From Chlamydomonas sphaeroides (lineage: Eukaryota; Chlorophyta; Chlorophyceae; Chlamydomonadales; Chlamydomonadaceae), in assembly GCA_001662425.1 (NCBI GenBank), contig BDDC01000083.1, positions 48,941 through 112,940 of the forward strand: a DNA stretch of 64,000 bases, in the 5' to 3' direction. The notes below the pieces were generated by a model, which saw only the letters and a program-made list of their open reading frames with translations, was not told where the DNA came from and did no database searches. The position numbers and the translations under genes were made by a program. This document shows positions 42,412 through 53,668 of this stretch, piece after piece (position 1 is the first letter of the stretch; every line of letters begins with the position of its first letter).

Positions 42412-45400
42412 ATGCAGTGGGGGCTGGCCGTCGGCCTGGTCGTCGCTGCGGTGCTAGTGGCCGCAGTTGTCGGCCTATGCGTCAGCCGTAAGCCGGCACG
42501 GGATCAGCATCAGCGCTCTGGTGATGGAGCATCGCAGCAAACGGCAACAAGCGGCGGTGCAGGGGCGACACCAGCAGCGGTCTCAACACAAGATGTGAAA
42601 CTTACGGTGGCCTCGCCGCAAACGGCGCCTGCGGCTGGCACGGCCGGTGGCCAAGCCACAGTAGGCAGTCGAGCCGCGGCCGTGGCCACGCCCTCACCGT
42701 CACCCGCCGCACTGCACAGCAAGTCATCTGGCGGCTCGTTGCCGCCGGCTGGTAGCAAACCCAGCACGGCTTGTGGTGCTCAGCTCGCAGATTCGGGGCC
42801 GACCGCTGCCGCCCCCGTCGGCGCCGGCAGCCCCTGTGGCACTATCCAGGACCACGTCAAGGATGAAGGAGGGCTTTGGCAGACTTACGCAGCTGCAGTG
42901 GAGAAGATGAACCTGCCAGCGCCGAACAGCGCGGCCACTGGCAGCTTGGTGTCGGCGTGGCAGGCCAAACAGCAAGGTCCCGAGGAGCCGGATCGACCCA
43001 CGACGCAGGCCATTCTGGGGCCGTTGCCTATGACGCCCGATGGTGGGTGGCGTCCATGAGAAACCCCATTTGCGTGTGTGCATCGTGGTATGGAGTGCTT
43101 ATGGTCGCCACCGTACGATAGGCGGACCCGTTCGCTATGCGCCCAGTCTTGGACCCTGCGAGATAGCTCTGCCAACGCACACTGGCCATGTTGCGTCCCT
43201 CGGCAGCGGAGCGGCTGTCTTGGCCCACTCCTCTCAGCCAGCGTGACTTCTTACAACGTCCCACTTCGCCCTCTGATCTCGCAACGCAGAGGCCTTGGCG
43301 CGCCTGACAGGACACTCCCCAACGGCCTCGGGGCACGGCGCGCGCAGCCCTAAGGTCGGCGGCAAGCAGCGCGACGACAAGGCACGCGCGGCACAGCGCT
43401 CACTCCCTGGGCCTCTCACCATGTCAACGGCGGAGCGCAGCCTCAAGGGACTGGTAGGCGGCGGCGGTAACCTCAAGGCTGTTGGCGTGGCTGGGCCGCC
43501 GCTGCCGCAGCCGGCCGAGGGGCCCAGCGCCAGCCGCTCGGTGGGCACGTCCGAGGCCTCCCTGCCGGTGGCGCCGTCCACCAGCAGCAGCGTCGCCGGT
43601 GGCATTGCGCCGCCTCACCTGCTGCCCGATGGCAGCGCAGCCAAGGGCGCAGCCGGCGTGTCCCAGTCGGGCGATGTCCAGATGGACATCGACCTGTCGC
43701 AGCTGACGCTGGGCCACGAGATTGGCCGAGGAGGCTTCGGCCGCGTCTACGTAAGCCGGGCGTCGACTTCGCGGGTTTGTGGTGGGGAAGGCTTGTATGC
43801 CCTGGCCGTCGGCGTGCACTCGAGCAATGCCGTGGCACGATCGCGTTCCAGCGAGCACGCCCCATGCGCCGGTCGCGGGCCTCTTGGCAACGCGCCTGGC
43901 TCACACTCTGCGCCTGTGCCGCCCCGCAGTCTGGGACGTACCGCGGCGCGCCTGTTGCCGTAAAGATGCTGCTTGGGGCCGGCGGCGGCTCGCTGGCTGA
44001 GCTGGCAGCGCTGCGGCTGGAGGTGTCCATCCTCAGCCGCGCCAACCACCCGAACGTGGGTAACGAGACGGCGTGTCGGGGAAAAAGGCGTAGCGTAGCT
44101 GCTCTGTATCGTGGCGGGTTGCTTGGAGCCATACGTGTCTCCCGCACGCGCACGTCGAAGGTCAGCGCTTGGAGGCCCGGCTGCGGTGCTTGCGGTTCAG
44201 GCCACACGGCGTGCTGCATTGCTGCGATGCGCGGAGCTGCGAGCCGCCTTCGGCCTGCGTGTGACCGTGTGCGCTGGGCACGCTCATGACGTACTAGGTT
44301 GCTGCTGCGCGCTGCACTCTGCAGGTCATCAAGATCCACGGCGGCAACCTGTCTCCGCCAAAGGTGCGCCCTGGCCATGCCAGCGAGTAGCTTAGGGCCT
44401 CATGCGTTCCCTCTTCCTGCTCCGACCCCCGTTTTACGCAAGCCCAGCTTCCGGTTGCACGCACGCGCTTCGCTCGCCGCGGAGCCGTGCCCCACTACAG
44501 CGCCGACCCCATCCTCCTCCATTTTGACCTGCCGACCCCTGCGCAGCCCTTCATCGTGGCCGAGCTGCTCATGTGCTCGCTGCACGACTACATCTACCAC
44601 CCGCAAGCCGACGCGCGCACGTTGCTGGTGGTGCGGCTGGCGCACGGCATCTCGGGGGCATTGTCGTACCTGCACCCCCAGGTGAGCAAGCGCCTGGGCC
44701 TGGGCAATCGTCAGCTTGCGGGGGTGTGGATCACATATTGGGCGACGCCGATCAGCCTAGGCCCTCATACCTCCAGCGACCCGGTCCCGCTCACGGACCA
44801 CGTCAGCGGCAGCAGGCGCAGGGCCGGGCCGCAGGCCCAGCTGCTCGCCTCCCTCTCCGTAACCCAACCGCTGGCCACCGCTGGTCTCAGATGCGTTGTT
44901 GTACCTTGGCGATAAGAGCGAGGCCCAACGTGTTGCGTGCATCCTCGCCCCCGCGTTGCCGGCACGCAGGTGCTGCACCGCGACCTCAAGCCCGGCAACG
45001 TGTTGTTGTCGCATGAGGGAGTGCCCAAGCTGGCAGGTGGGCGTGGCGTGCGCTGTTTGTGGGGCTACGTACGTCCAGCTTGGATGGGTCCTCAGTTCCG
45101 GCCCGTGCCCGCGTCCCGGCCTGCCCAATCTCCAGCCGCCGCTGACTGCGTGCAGGTGACCCCTGCCGTCTCCAACGCGTGCTTGCGTTGCGGGCATACG
45201 TTGTCACCATGGCTACATCCCCTGAGCCGCGACCGGCTATCCCGCGCCGCGCTCACACCCTCCTGCAATGTCCCCCGGCCTGCCCCGACCTGCGCAGACT
45301 TCGGGCTGGCGAGGTGGAAGTTCAAGACGCTGCTATCGACGCAGACGCTGGAGGCGGGCTCCGTGCCGTACCTAGCGCCGGTAGGGGCGCGCATGCACGT

Positions 45401-46268
45401 CACACTGGCTGCAGCGTGTCCAACAGCACCGCTGTGGCTCATCGCACGACCGTTGTTTCGCGGCCGCGAGCCTGCCTAACGTTCGCGCCCCAACCCCTCG
45501 CACCTGCAGGAGTGCTTTGACCCAGACAACTGGCACCTGACAGACCGGTGCGTTCCTCGCCGCGAGCCGGTGCCAAGTGCGCCGCAGCAGTGCTGCGCCC
45601 ATACCTTTCGCTCAGCCCACAGCTCGCCCAGACCAACGAGCCCCTTGGTCTTAAGTATGCAAGACTTGTTCGTTGGTCCCGCACTTCATCAGCCCGGCCC
45701 GCCATACTTCGTCAACCCTGCCCCCTGTGCCCTCGCCCTGCACCTCACAAATCCCCAACGACCACCCCTGCATACCGGCGTGCACACAGTGTCGACATTT
45801 ACAGCATGGCCGTCATCATGTCGGAGATGCTCATGCGCAAGCCGCCGTGGCACGGCATGTCGTCTATGCAAGTGGCGTGGGAGGTGCACGTCAAGGTGCG
45901 TGCTCTGAGGACCCCGCGCCGCCCCCGGGCAGCGTCAATCCTGGATGCCGTAGCCGCGTGAGGTCCATCTAAAATCCCAGGTTACACGGCGCGTCCGCGG
46001 CCAGGAACTCCCGGTCCTGGTCTGTTTCGCCCCTGACGCCCTGACGCCCCTGTCCCTCGGCTGGCTGCTTCCACCAACACAGGGCCGCCGGCCGGCGCTG
46101 CCGCCGCCCAGCGCGCAGTGCCCAGCGCGGCTGCTCCAACTGGTTGAGGCGTGCTGGGCGCAGGAGCCCAGCAAGCGGCCCACGGCGGTTCAGGTCCACG
46201 AGGCCCTCGGCGAGATCTTGCAGGAGCTGCAGGAGGCTGAGGATCCCGTGGAGGAGGAGGGGCCGTGA
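42412..46268 (+). CDS. K1: membrane-anchored TKL-type protein kinase
   Basis: Ser/Thr (TKL-type) kinase, 623 residues. Ten exons, all GT-AG: 42412-43042, 43290-43750, 43930-44055, 44325-44363, 44547-44681, 44970-45036, 45298-45380, 45510-45547, 45790-45895, 46083-46268 (TGA). Residues 4-23 form one hydrophobic span (WGLAVGLVVAAVLVAAVV) followed by SRK, with no cleavable signal and no ectodomain, so it is a signal-anchor. A disordered region of about 320 residues follows. The kinase domain, about 345-615, has the glycine loop GRGGFGRVY, lysine in VAVK (about 376), HRDLKPGN (D about 469), DFGLA (D about 487), the APE motif split by an intron (LAP|ECF), VDIYSMAVIMSEML and SKRPTAVQV. All catalytic residues are present, so it should be active. 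The start is the first ATG after the divergent promoter. A missing upstream ectodomain exon is unlikely because rotatin occupies the space. Confidence 0.92.
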
Positions 46269-47650
46269 CCTGGTGAACTCGAGCTGCAAGTGCTTCTTGG
46301 CCGTGGGTCGAGGCAGCGCGCGCCCGGCACTGCTGGAGCAGGAGCTGCTGGAGCAGGCAAGGAAAGACGCATGAGGAGTGGGGGGGCTTGTGGATTGGCA
46401 GCGGCGATGGCGTGTGTGCCCGCAGCATTGCACGCAGGCTGACGAGCGATGTGGCACATCCGCACTCGGTGCGCTGTGTCGGGGTCATGAGACTGGGGCG
46501 GCTGGGGGGGCTCGCGCTCTTCGAAAGTGACATAGCGATGCCGTTGCGAAAGTACTGCCATACGGTACGATGGGTGGGTAACAGCGTTGGCGGGATGCGC
46601 CGTGGCGTGATTCAATGCGTGGGGCCGGGCATGCGGTTGCTGGGCTGACAACGTACGGAGGATAGCGGCATGCCGTGCGTGCCCGAGCTGAGGCCATGGG
46701 GGTTGCACGGCTGCACAACGCGGTGTTGGCCGTGAGGCGTGGGCCGGACGTCATCTGGCGGGACGACAGCTGGCGAAAGGTGGGGTAGTGGAGGCCGTGA
46801 GGCGGCAAGTGGTCCGACGGTCTGCTACGGTGGTGGGTCAGTGCAGCAGGCGCGCCCGATGCCATGTTGGGGGCAGGCGTTGTCCGTAACTCGATCCATC
46901 AGGATGCGTAGCCGCAGCCCATTCAATATTTACTCCAGGCACACGACCTCTCCCTCGACCACGTGGTGTCCCTATAGTGGGACCCGGCCCCATCGCCGTG
47001 GTTCGTCGCGGTCCCGTCAGCCCCGTCGCAAGCTTCGTCGCAGCTTCTCTGACTTCCATGCTGGCTCTCCAGATAAAGCTTTGTCGACCCAGTCGGCCGC
47101 CCCCACGCGTACCGGCGCTGTCCCCCGGGCTACCGGCACGGGGCTGCTGGGCCTAACCAGACCCCAGCACACGAGAGTGTGCTGCGCGTGGCGGAAGAAG
47201 ACGAGCAAGCCTCCTGGCTGTCATCACATAACCGGCGTGGAAGTCAGGGTTGGGGGCCCCTAACGTTCAAGTCGGAGAGTCGGGTGTAACCCTGTTCATT
47301 CTCCTCTCCTGGCATCCTTCTGGTTGTAATTGGAAACCCTGTTCATTCAAAATCCAACAGAAAGTCAGGGTTGGGTACCTAAGAACTGAGAAAGCCGCCG
47401 TTGCCGGCAGCCGGGGGACTGTCAGACTAGACGGGTGAGTGTATTGTTGCGGCTAAGCGAAGGTGGGAGGTCGAGTATCAGCATGGCATCCTGCAATGTG
47501 AGTCGGGGCGACACGGGGCGGCCGGTGGTCGTGGCACTCTGGTGACGGATACCGTGCTGCCTTCGTTCGCGTTTCTCTTTTTTTGGCGGCGGGGGTGCCA
47601 GCAACGAAAGATTGCGTGCGTACCGTATGGAGAAGAAGTAGTAGGCTACG

Positions 47651-47690
47651 GCGCTGTCAACATGACTTAACATTGGCTGTCTATGGGACA
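47651..47690 (+). repeat. Upstream duplicate of the K2 translation-start region
   Basis: This matches 48745-48782 at about 34 of 38 positions (GCGCTGT..ACATGACTT, then ACATTGGCTG..TATGGGAC). The downstream copy spans the K2 start codon. The similarity does not extend further either way. Confidence 0.7.
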
Positions 47691-48051
47691 CATGTCACCG
47701 CACCCCTTGCTCCCCCGACCAAACGCCACCTCAGCCCCGTCGTCCGTGGTCGCCGGCGTGTGAGGTCGTCATCACGGGCGTGTGTAGCGGTGGACGCCAA
47801 CTCTTGAATAGGCCGAGTGTGGCGCGGAGCACAGTGGAATTCTGATGCCGAAGCACCGTCACCACTGGCCTCCGGGGCGATTGTAAGGGCTTCGCCCCAT
47901 TTTCGACGGAAAGGGGCAAGCCAACAGCCGCCGCCGCTCAGTCAGCAGCCCGGCCAACAGGCAAAGACCATCCTAGCTGCCTAGTCCACGCCCAAGAACT
48001 GCAACGCAACCAGGTTGCGCAAGCCGTTGGCGCTGACCACGCGGCCAACAG

Positions 48052-48070
48052 AGCGAAAGTACGCGAAGGC
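48052..48070. repeat. 19-bp block shared with 63304-63322
   Basis: AGCGAAAGTACGCGAAGGC occurs here and at 63304-63322. Read on the minus strand both give AFAYFR preceded by a small hydrophobic context. They may be relics of one mobile-element or small-gene sequence; the flanks are not clearly similar. Confidence 0.5.
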
Positions 48071-48744
48071 AGCACGGTATCCGGCGCGTGCAGAGGGGCA
48101 CCGGGGCTCGCCTGTGATGGCTGGTGCCGTCCACCAGCTGCCTTCAAAGTAGCGCATCCGGGTCCCAGCATCGGCGCTTGTTGTGTTTTGTGTAATCCTG
48201 TCAGCGCGGCGGCCTGGGTATTGGGGGTTAAGCATCACGCAGCGGCACGCAACGCGAGCCGCTAGTTGGCGCCGAAAGAGCGGGGGACAGCGGGGGTCAG
48301 TTTCCCCAGGAGGCCCCAGAGGCCTTCTGAGTGTCCTGGCTCTCTCTTGGCGTCTCCCTTCTTTCTCCCTGCTGATTAACGTATGCAGGGCTTTCCCCGC
48401 ATGACAAGCAGCATGAGCGGGCGGTCAGCGCGTGTCGGTACGTGTCGGTCGGGTTCGCAGGGTCCGCATATGGCCGTGCGGCGTGCTCCGGCGCCACAAT
48501 ATCACACAGTTGACGTCGCCTATACTAAGTAGTCGATAGCTTTCACTATTCACAACACAGCGGGTGCCGACATTGCCGGTTTCAGCCCGCTCGAGCCTGC
48601 TCGACCCGGCATCATTTCAGCAACATGCTCTGAGGCCTACGCATATCGGCTGACGGTAGAGACGGACTCGGGCGCAGAGTCAAAGTCTGATAAACTCGAG
48701 AAAGCTTTGGAAGCTCCCAGCCAGCTCCAGAGCTATCAGTAGCG

Positions 48745-48782
48745 GCGCTGTGGACATGACTTGACATTGGCTGGCTATGGGA
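48745..48782 (+). repeat. Repeat copy spanning the K2 start codon
   Basis: Second copy of the 47651-47690 element. The ATG at 48777-48779 that opens the K2 signal peptide lies inside it. Confidence 0.7.
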
Positions 48783-51700
48783 CGCAAGCGCTGGCTTGGG
48801 CACGCATGCCACCTTACGCGCGGTCTTCTCCTTGCGGCGTTGCTTGCCTTGCCAGGTAAGGATAGGATGCGCTATCAGCGCATGCAGTACTGTGGCTTTG
48901 TTGCTTTCTCACTCCAGTAAATTGTCCACTATGCTCCGCAGCCGTCACAGCTCTATGCCCAACATATTCAGGCTACAGCTTTTATGCTGGCAAAGCGCCG
49001 GCATCCGGCACAGAGCTTACGACGAGCGACCCTGCTCGGCGCTGCAGTGCAAGACCTGAATGCTATGGCTTTACGACAAGCCAACAGCTCCTCGTAGTCC
49101 CGGCGGTGGTGGGCAACCTCGTCGACCTGCCACCCGGGGCGGGGCCGTGCGATGGCGTGTACATGCGAGCGGAGCTTGCACCAGGTGCGTACTGAGTGCT
49201 GGTGCTTTCGGTGCTTTCGGTGGAGGGCGGCGCGCTGGGGGGGCTAGGCCTAGCAGGGTGGCGCTGGGTGGGCTTGCCGGGGGTACGTGCCACGAACAGC
49301 GGTGGACCAGCGGGGCCTTAGCCGCGCGAGCTGCACAGCGGCCCCACGCGACCGCCGTTGCTTACCTTGGCAGGTAGCTGGAACGAGCAGATGACAGGGC
49401 TGGAGGTTATTTCCGACTACGATCTGGACGTGGCCTACTACCCGCGCATCACCTGGAGCGCTTGCCAAGAGCTCTGTGGCGAGACACCCGGCTGCCGGTC
49501 GGCCAGGCAAGGAACGGTTAAGGTCCTCATTCGTTTTAGCCCTGCAATCTCTTCGGATCCCTCCTTAGGTGCCCCCTCGGGATTGTGTGTTTCTGTGGGG
49601 GTGCGTGATGATGGCTGGTGCCCGGATGGTGCCAGCCTTGGTAGCCATGACCGGGGCTAACCGTGTTTTGAGGTGCATACCGGCCGATACATGAGGTGCT
49701 GTTGGCGTGCCTTCTTGCGGGGCCATATCCGTACGTGTCAGCGCTTGTAGATCATTGGACGCTTTCTGCCCTTGCCTTGCGGCCCCCGCCACCCGGCCCT
49801 GCTCCGCAGCTACATGTCTTCTGAACAGGTGTGCCGCCTCAAAGCGGCCACATGCAGCGAGGCGCAGCTGGGTGTTGGCTGCAAGCTGCTGGGGAACCGC
49901 TACGAGTCCCTATTACACATGGACAGGACAACCGCCGTGGACTTCGTCGTGTCGCCCTGGACAAGCGGCCTGGCGCACCTCGGCCTGACCAGCAGCCCCA
50001 TGAACTGGAGCCTCGCGCAGGCGGCCTGTGGCGAGCACGGTATGCGTCTCGCCGCGCTACACGCGCAGGTAACCCTAAACACTGTCTCTCGCGGCGCGGG
50101 GCGCAGCATCGCGTACGCACTGGCACAGCAGCCCGGCGTCACGGTCGGCAGCCAGGTGCTGTGGCTCGGCGGCACCCACGACGCCAGCGCTGCAGGCGGC
50201 GTGTCGTGGGAGGACGGCACGCGGTATACGCTGGCGGAGAAGATCCGCGTACACCAGCCCGGCGGCTGCTTGGCGTTGCTGGTGACGTACAACGCCAGCG
50301 CTGCCGGCGCGGCCGCGCTCGACAGGGAGCTTGTGTCGCTGTCCTGCACCACGCCCGCTCTGGCGCTCTGCACGTACTACCCGCCGGGTGAGTGAGCCAG
50401 GGGAGGCCGCGCAGCTGGCAATTCGCACGCACCATGGGCAGCAGGCAACGGCGGGCGCTTCAGTCGGCCGACAGCGCAGCACAGTGCGTCCCAGACGCTG
50501 CGCCCTACCGCCTAGGCACAGCCTGCGGGCTATGCGTCGACTTGATCCCGGGCTCCTGCTGTAGGCATCGAGGCGTGGCGCGTGCAGGCCGACAGCGTCG
50601 TGTACCAGGTGTTCGACAACCGGATGCCCCAAGGCGACGCGGCGGGCTTCTGCGGTGCGTCGCGGCGCTGCAGGCTGTGGCTGCCGGTCACCGAGCGGCG
50701 AGCGCTGGATTGCGCTGGCTGTCGTGCCCTGCCTGCCCAGCTTGCCGACACCCGCCCACCCTGCTCATGTAACCAATCAGGGTCTCGCGGCGGGCGCCTG
50801 ATCTTGCCGGTTTCGTCTGGTGTCCGGCGGCGTGAGATGATCAAGGCCGTTGCATTCGAGACCCCCGAGGTGCGCGCTTGCCCACAGCGGCCTGGGATAT
50901 GGAGCTGGCACGTCGCTGGGGGCTACTGGGGGCTACTCGGGCACGCCCCCAGCACGTGCCGGCGCCATAGGATCACATCTGATCAGGCCACCGGCCGACG
51001 GCCGCTCTTGCGGCGCGCGGGAGCTGCTCCAGCCCACATATCACCAGCATTGAGAGCTTGAATTGTGACACCACCCTTTCCGGCATGCAGATGACACACA
51101 GCTGGATGGATGGGACCTGTGCTAACCAAACGGACTGCACACTGTCCAACGGCGTGCGTGTGCCTACAGAGGTGTGTCTGCGACGACAGCAGCCAGTGCA
51201 CCGTCGTCGTCTCTGGGAGGGTGAACGCATACGCCTCAGCGGTTCCCTGCCCTGCTGCAGATGATGAGACCTGACACGCCCGCCGTCGAGGGCCCTGGTT
51301 GCATTGCCATGACGGGTGCAGTAACCAACCCCGCGGACCCCACGTTCACGGCGCTGATGGCATCGTCTTGCGAAACGGTGCTTGGCGTCGTCTGCGAGTT
51401 CCTTCCCCAGCCGCCCCAGACAGGCATCCGCGGTGAGCCTTGTCTGTCGCCACCTCGGGGCCGGTCGGGCACAGGCCGGACTGCACTGAGCTGCGCTCGG
51501 CTCCTGTGGCTGCCATGCTCTCACCCATCGGCCGCACACTGGCGCTGCCCCTAGCAGTCCCATGCGCGGGCTCCTGACGCGGTACCGGTAACGCGTTGGC
51601 GCTGTGCATTCTTTGCGTCCGTGCTGCTGCAGATGCCCCTGCTCGCGTGCGCATGTTTAAGGGCAGCACGTACCTCTTTTTCACGGTGCCACGGGCCTAC

Positions 51701-53668
51701 TTGGAAGCCCAGGCGCAGTGCCGCCTGTGGGGCGGCAACCTGGTGGCGCTCAACAGCAAGGAGGAGGAGGACTTCGTTGGCGCGGTGGGTGCAGCTGCGC
51801 CGGCCGGGCTCCGCGCACGCGCACGGAGGCTGCAGCGCAACGACATAGCGAGCTCGCGCACGGCTTGATGCGTTGCTGGCAATCCCACTGCGACGCCTAG
51901 CTGCTTGTTGCGTGTTGTCCCACAGACTTGGTACGATCTCGATCCGCCGAGCAACTTCTACCTGCTGTTCGGGTGAGCCGCGCCGGTCGTCCGCGTTGCT
52001 GCACAGCCACAACGCACGCACGTGCCTTTGGGAGGGCTCTAGCCCCAACCTCCACCCTTGCCCGGCCGCCGCCGCCCAGATATAAGCTCGTGCGGCGTGC
52101 GCTGACCTACATGGGAGGCGACAGCTTCAGCGGCAGGGGCCCCGAGTGGCTGGACGGCTCATCGTTCAGCTACCAGGGCGTCTTCGCGACGTCGCTCAGC
52201 GGCAACAACGAGGGGTGCGTTAGGGCCACGGGCGTGTAGCGGCCATGACCGGCTTACTTGTGGTGCTGCCGCGTAGCAGCCGTAGTCTGCAGGGTCCTGG
52301 CAAGGCCCGCACCTGAGCGCGTGTGGGGTACTGTGATTCTGAGCCTCGGGCCCGGGTCTGGCTCGGTTGGCTGATGCTGTCCTTCGTCGCCCAACTTCCT
52401 CCGAACCCCTCTGGCCACCCCGCGGCGCAGCTGCCTTTTCATGTCCGCCTTCAGCGAGGTGGGCGAGTTGCGGTGGGAGGTGCTCACGCGCATCGAGTGC
52501 GGATGGACCAAAATGAACTACACTTGCGAGGTGCCGCAGTCCAGGCCATGTAAGTGTGGAGGTGAAGCGCCGTGTTGGGGTGTACGCTGCAAGCCTCACC
52601 GTGCCGACACGCCTTCCTGCTACTGCGGCGCAGCACGGCGCTAGCGAAATTTTGAGTACCTTCGTTCGCGCTGACGCGTGCCGCTGTTCGCTTGCCACCG
52701 TTCCGCAGTCGTGCAGCCCGCGGCTGCTGTGGAAAGCGGCGGGGCGCTGTACGAGGTACGCATGCACGAAGGCTGGGTGAGATGAATCTTGTGGGCCGGC
52801 TCCCTGGTTGACGTTTGCTGGCTGGCTGCCGTGCACGCAGCTTCACACACGCTACCCGCGCACGTTCGACGATGCACGAGAGGCGTGCCGCGCGCGCGGC
52901 GGCGATCTGGCCTCCATGAACATGACGCGGGACTTCGAGGAGCTGACGGTGTTCATTCGGAGGTGCGTCGCAGCGTGCACGCCCACGCACCGGCGCGGTA
53001 CGGAAAAGCATGTTAGGGCCGCTCGGGGGCGGTGCTCGTGCTCGTGGCTCTGTTCAGCTGCTGGCCGAAAGTGCGCCGAGCGCCAGCGCGACCTTGTGCG
53101 GCCCACAGGCTGCGGCACGAGCAGCTCGGCTACATCCCCACCTTTGGGGACATCTTCGCCATCTACGTTGGCGCCACGACCAACAAGACAGGTGCGTGCC
53201 GTGCACGCCGACGTGCCGCTGCCGTCCCCACGCCCCGTTCTCGCGTTTCGGGCCACCGGGTGGCCGCACGGCGTTTGCGACGCATGTTGCGCCCGCTACC
53301 CACCCGCAGACGTGCTGTTGACGCGCAAGGACTTTCGATGGGTGGACGGCTTGCCGCACTCGTGGTTGATATGGAACGGCGCCTACCCTGTCGACACACC
53401 CATGGACTATACATACGAGGGCAGCACGAGCACGGCAGCCGCCATCACGTCAATCTCAGGTGCGCGGTCGCTGCACACACCGTGTGTTGCGGGGACGCCA
53501 TTGAAACAGCAGCGGCCAGGTTCACCTCTGGTGCTTGCGTACGTGCCGTCATTGGCTAACACGCAACCCACCACAGGGGAGACGGTGCTGTCGCGCAAGC
53601 GCGCAAATTTCAGCTTGCCGTTCCTGTGCAAGACGCCGATCAGCGCATCACCAATGGCATCCGAGCAG
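48777..53668 (+). other. K2 exons 1-17: signal peptide, PAN-like region, CTLD1-4
   Basis: Exons: 48777-48855, 48942-49184, 49374-49497, 49810-50387, 50565-50654, 50781-50869, 51091-51171, 51261-51432, 51633-51784, 51926-51972, 52080-52214, 52431-52549, 52709-52755, 52841-52962, 53109-53191, 53310-53459, 53577-53668. CTLD1 lies in one exon (WSLAQAACGEHGMRLAA, VLWLGGTHD, VSWEDGTRY, LVSLSCTTPALALC). CTLD2 is spread over four exons (VYQVFDNRMPQGDAAGFC, THSWMDGT, GPGCIAMTG, SSCETVLGVVCEF). CTLD3 covers 51633-52549 (AQCRLWGGNLVALNSKEEED, PEWLDGSSF, CGWTKMNYTCEV). CTLD4 covers 52709-53668 (AREACRARGGDLASMN, FRWVDGLPHSW, LPFLCK). Confidence 0.85.

Larger units (their letters stand above)
46269..48776. 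other. Intergenic between K1 and K2, with short repeats
   Basis: No gene supported. It holds the K1 3' UTR and the K2 promoter. Repeats: AAGTCAGGGTTGGG at 47241-47254 and 47362-47375, CCCTGTTCATT at 47290-47300 and 47337-47347, a duplicate of the K2 start region at 47651-47690, and a 19-bp block at 48052-48070 shared with 63304-63322. TGTAA occurs at about 47285, roughly 1 kb past K1, possibly too far to serve it. Confidence 0.5.
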
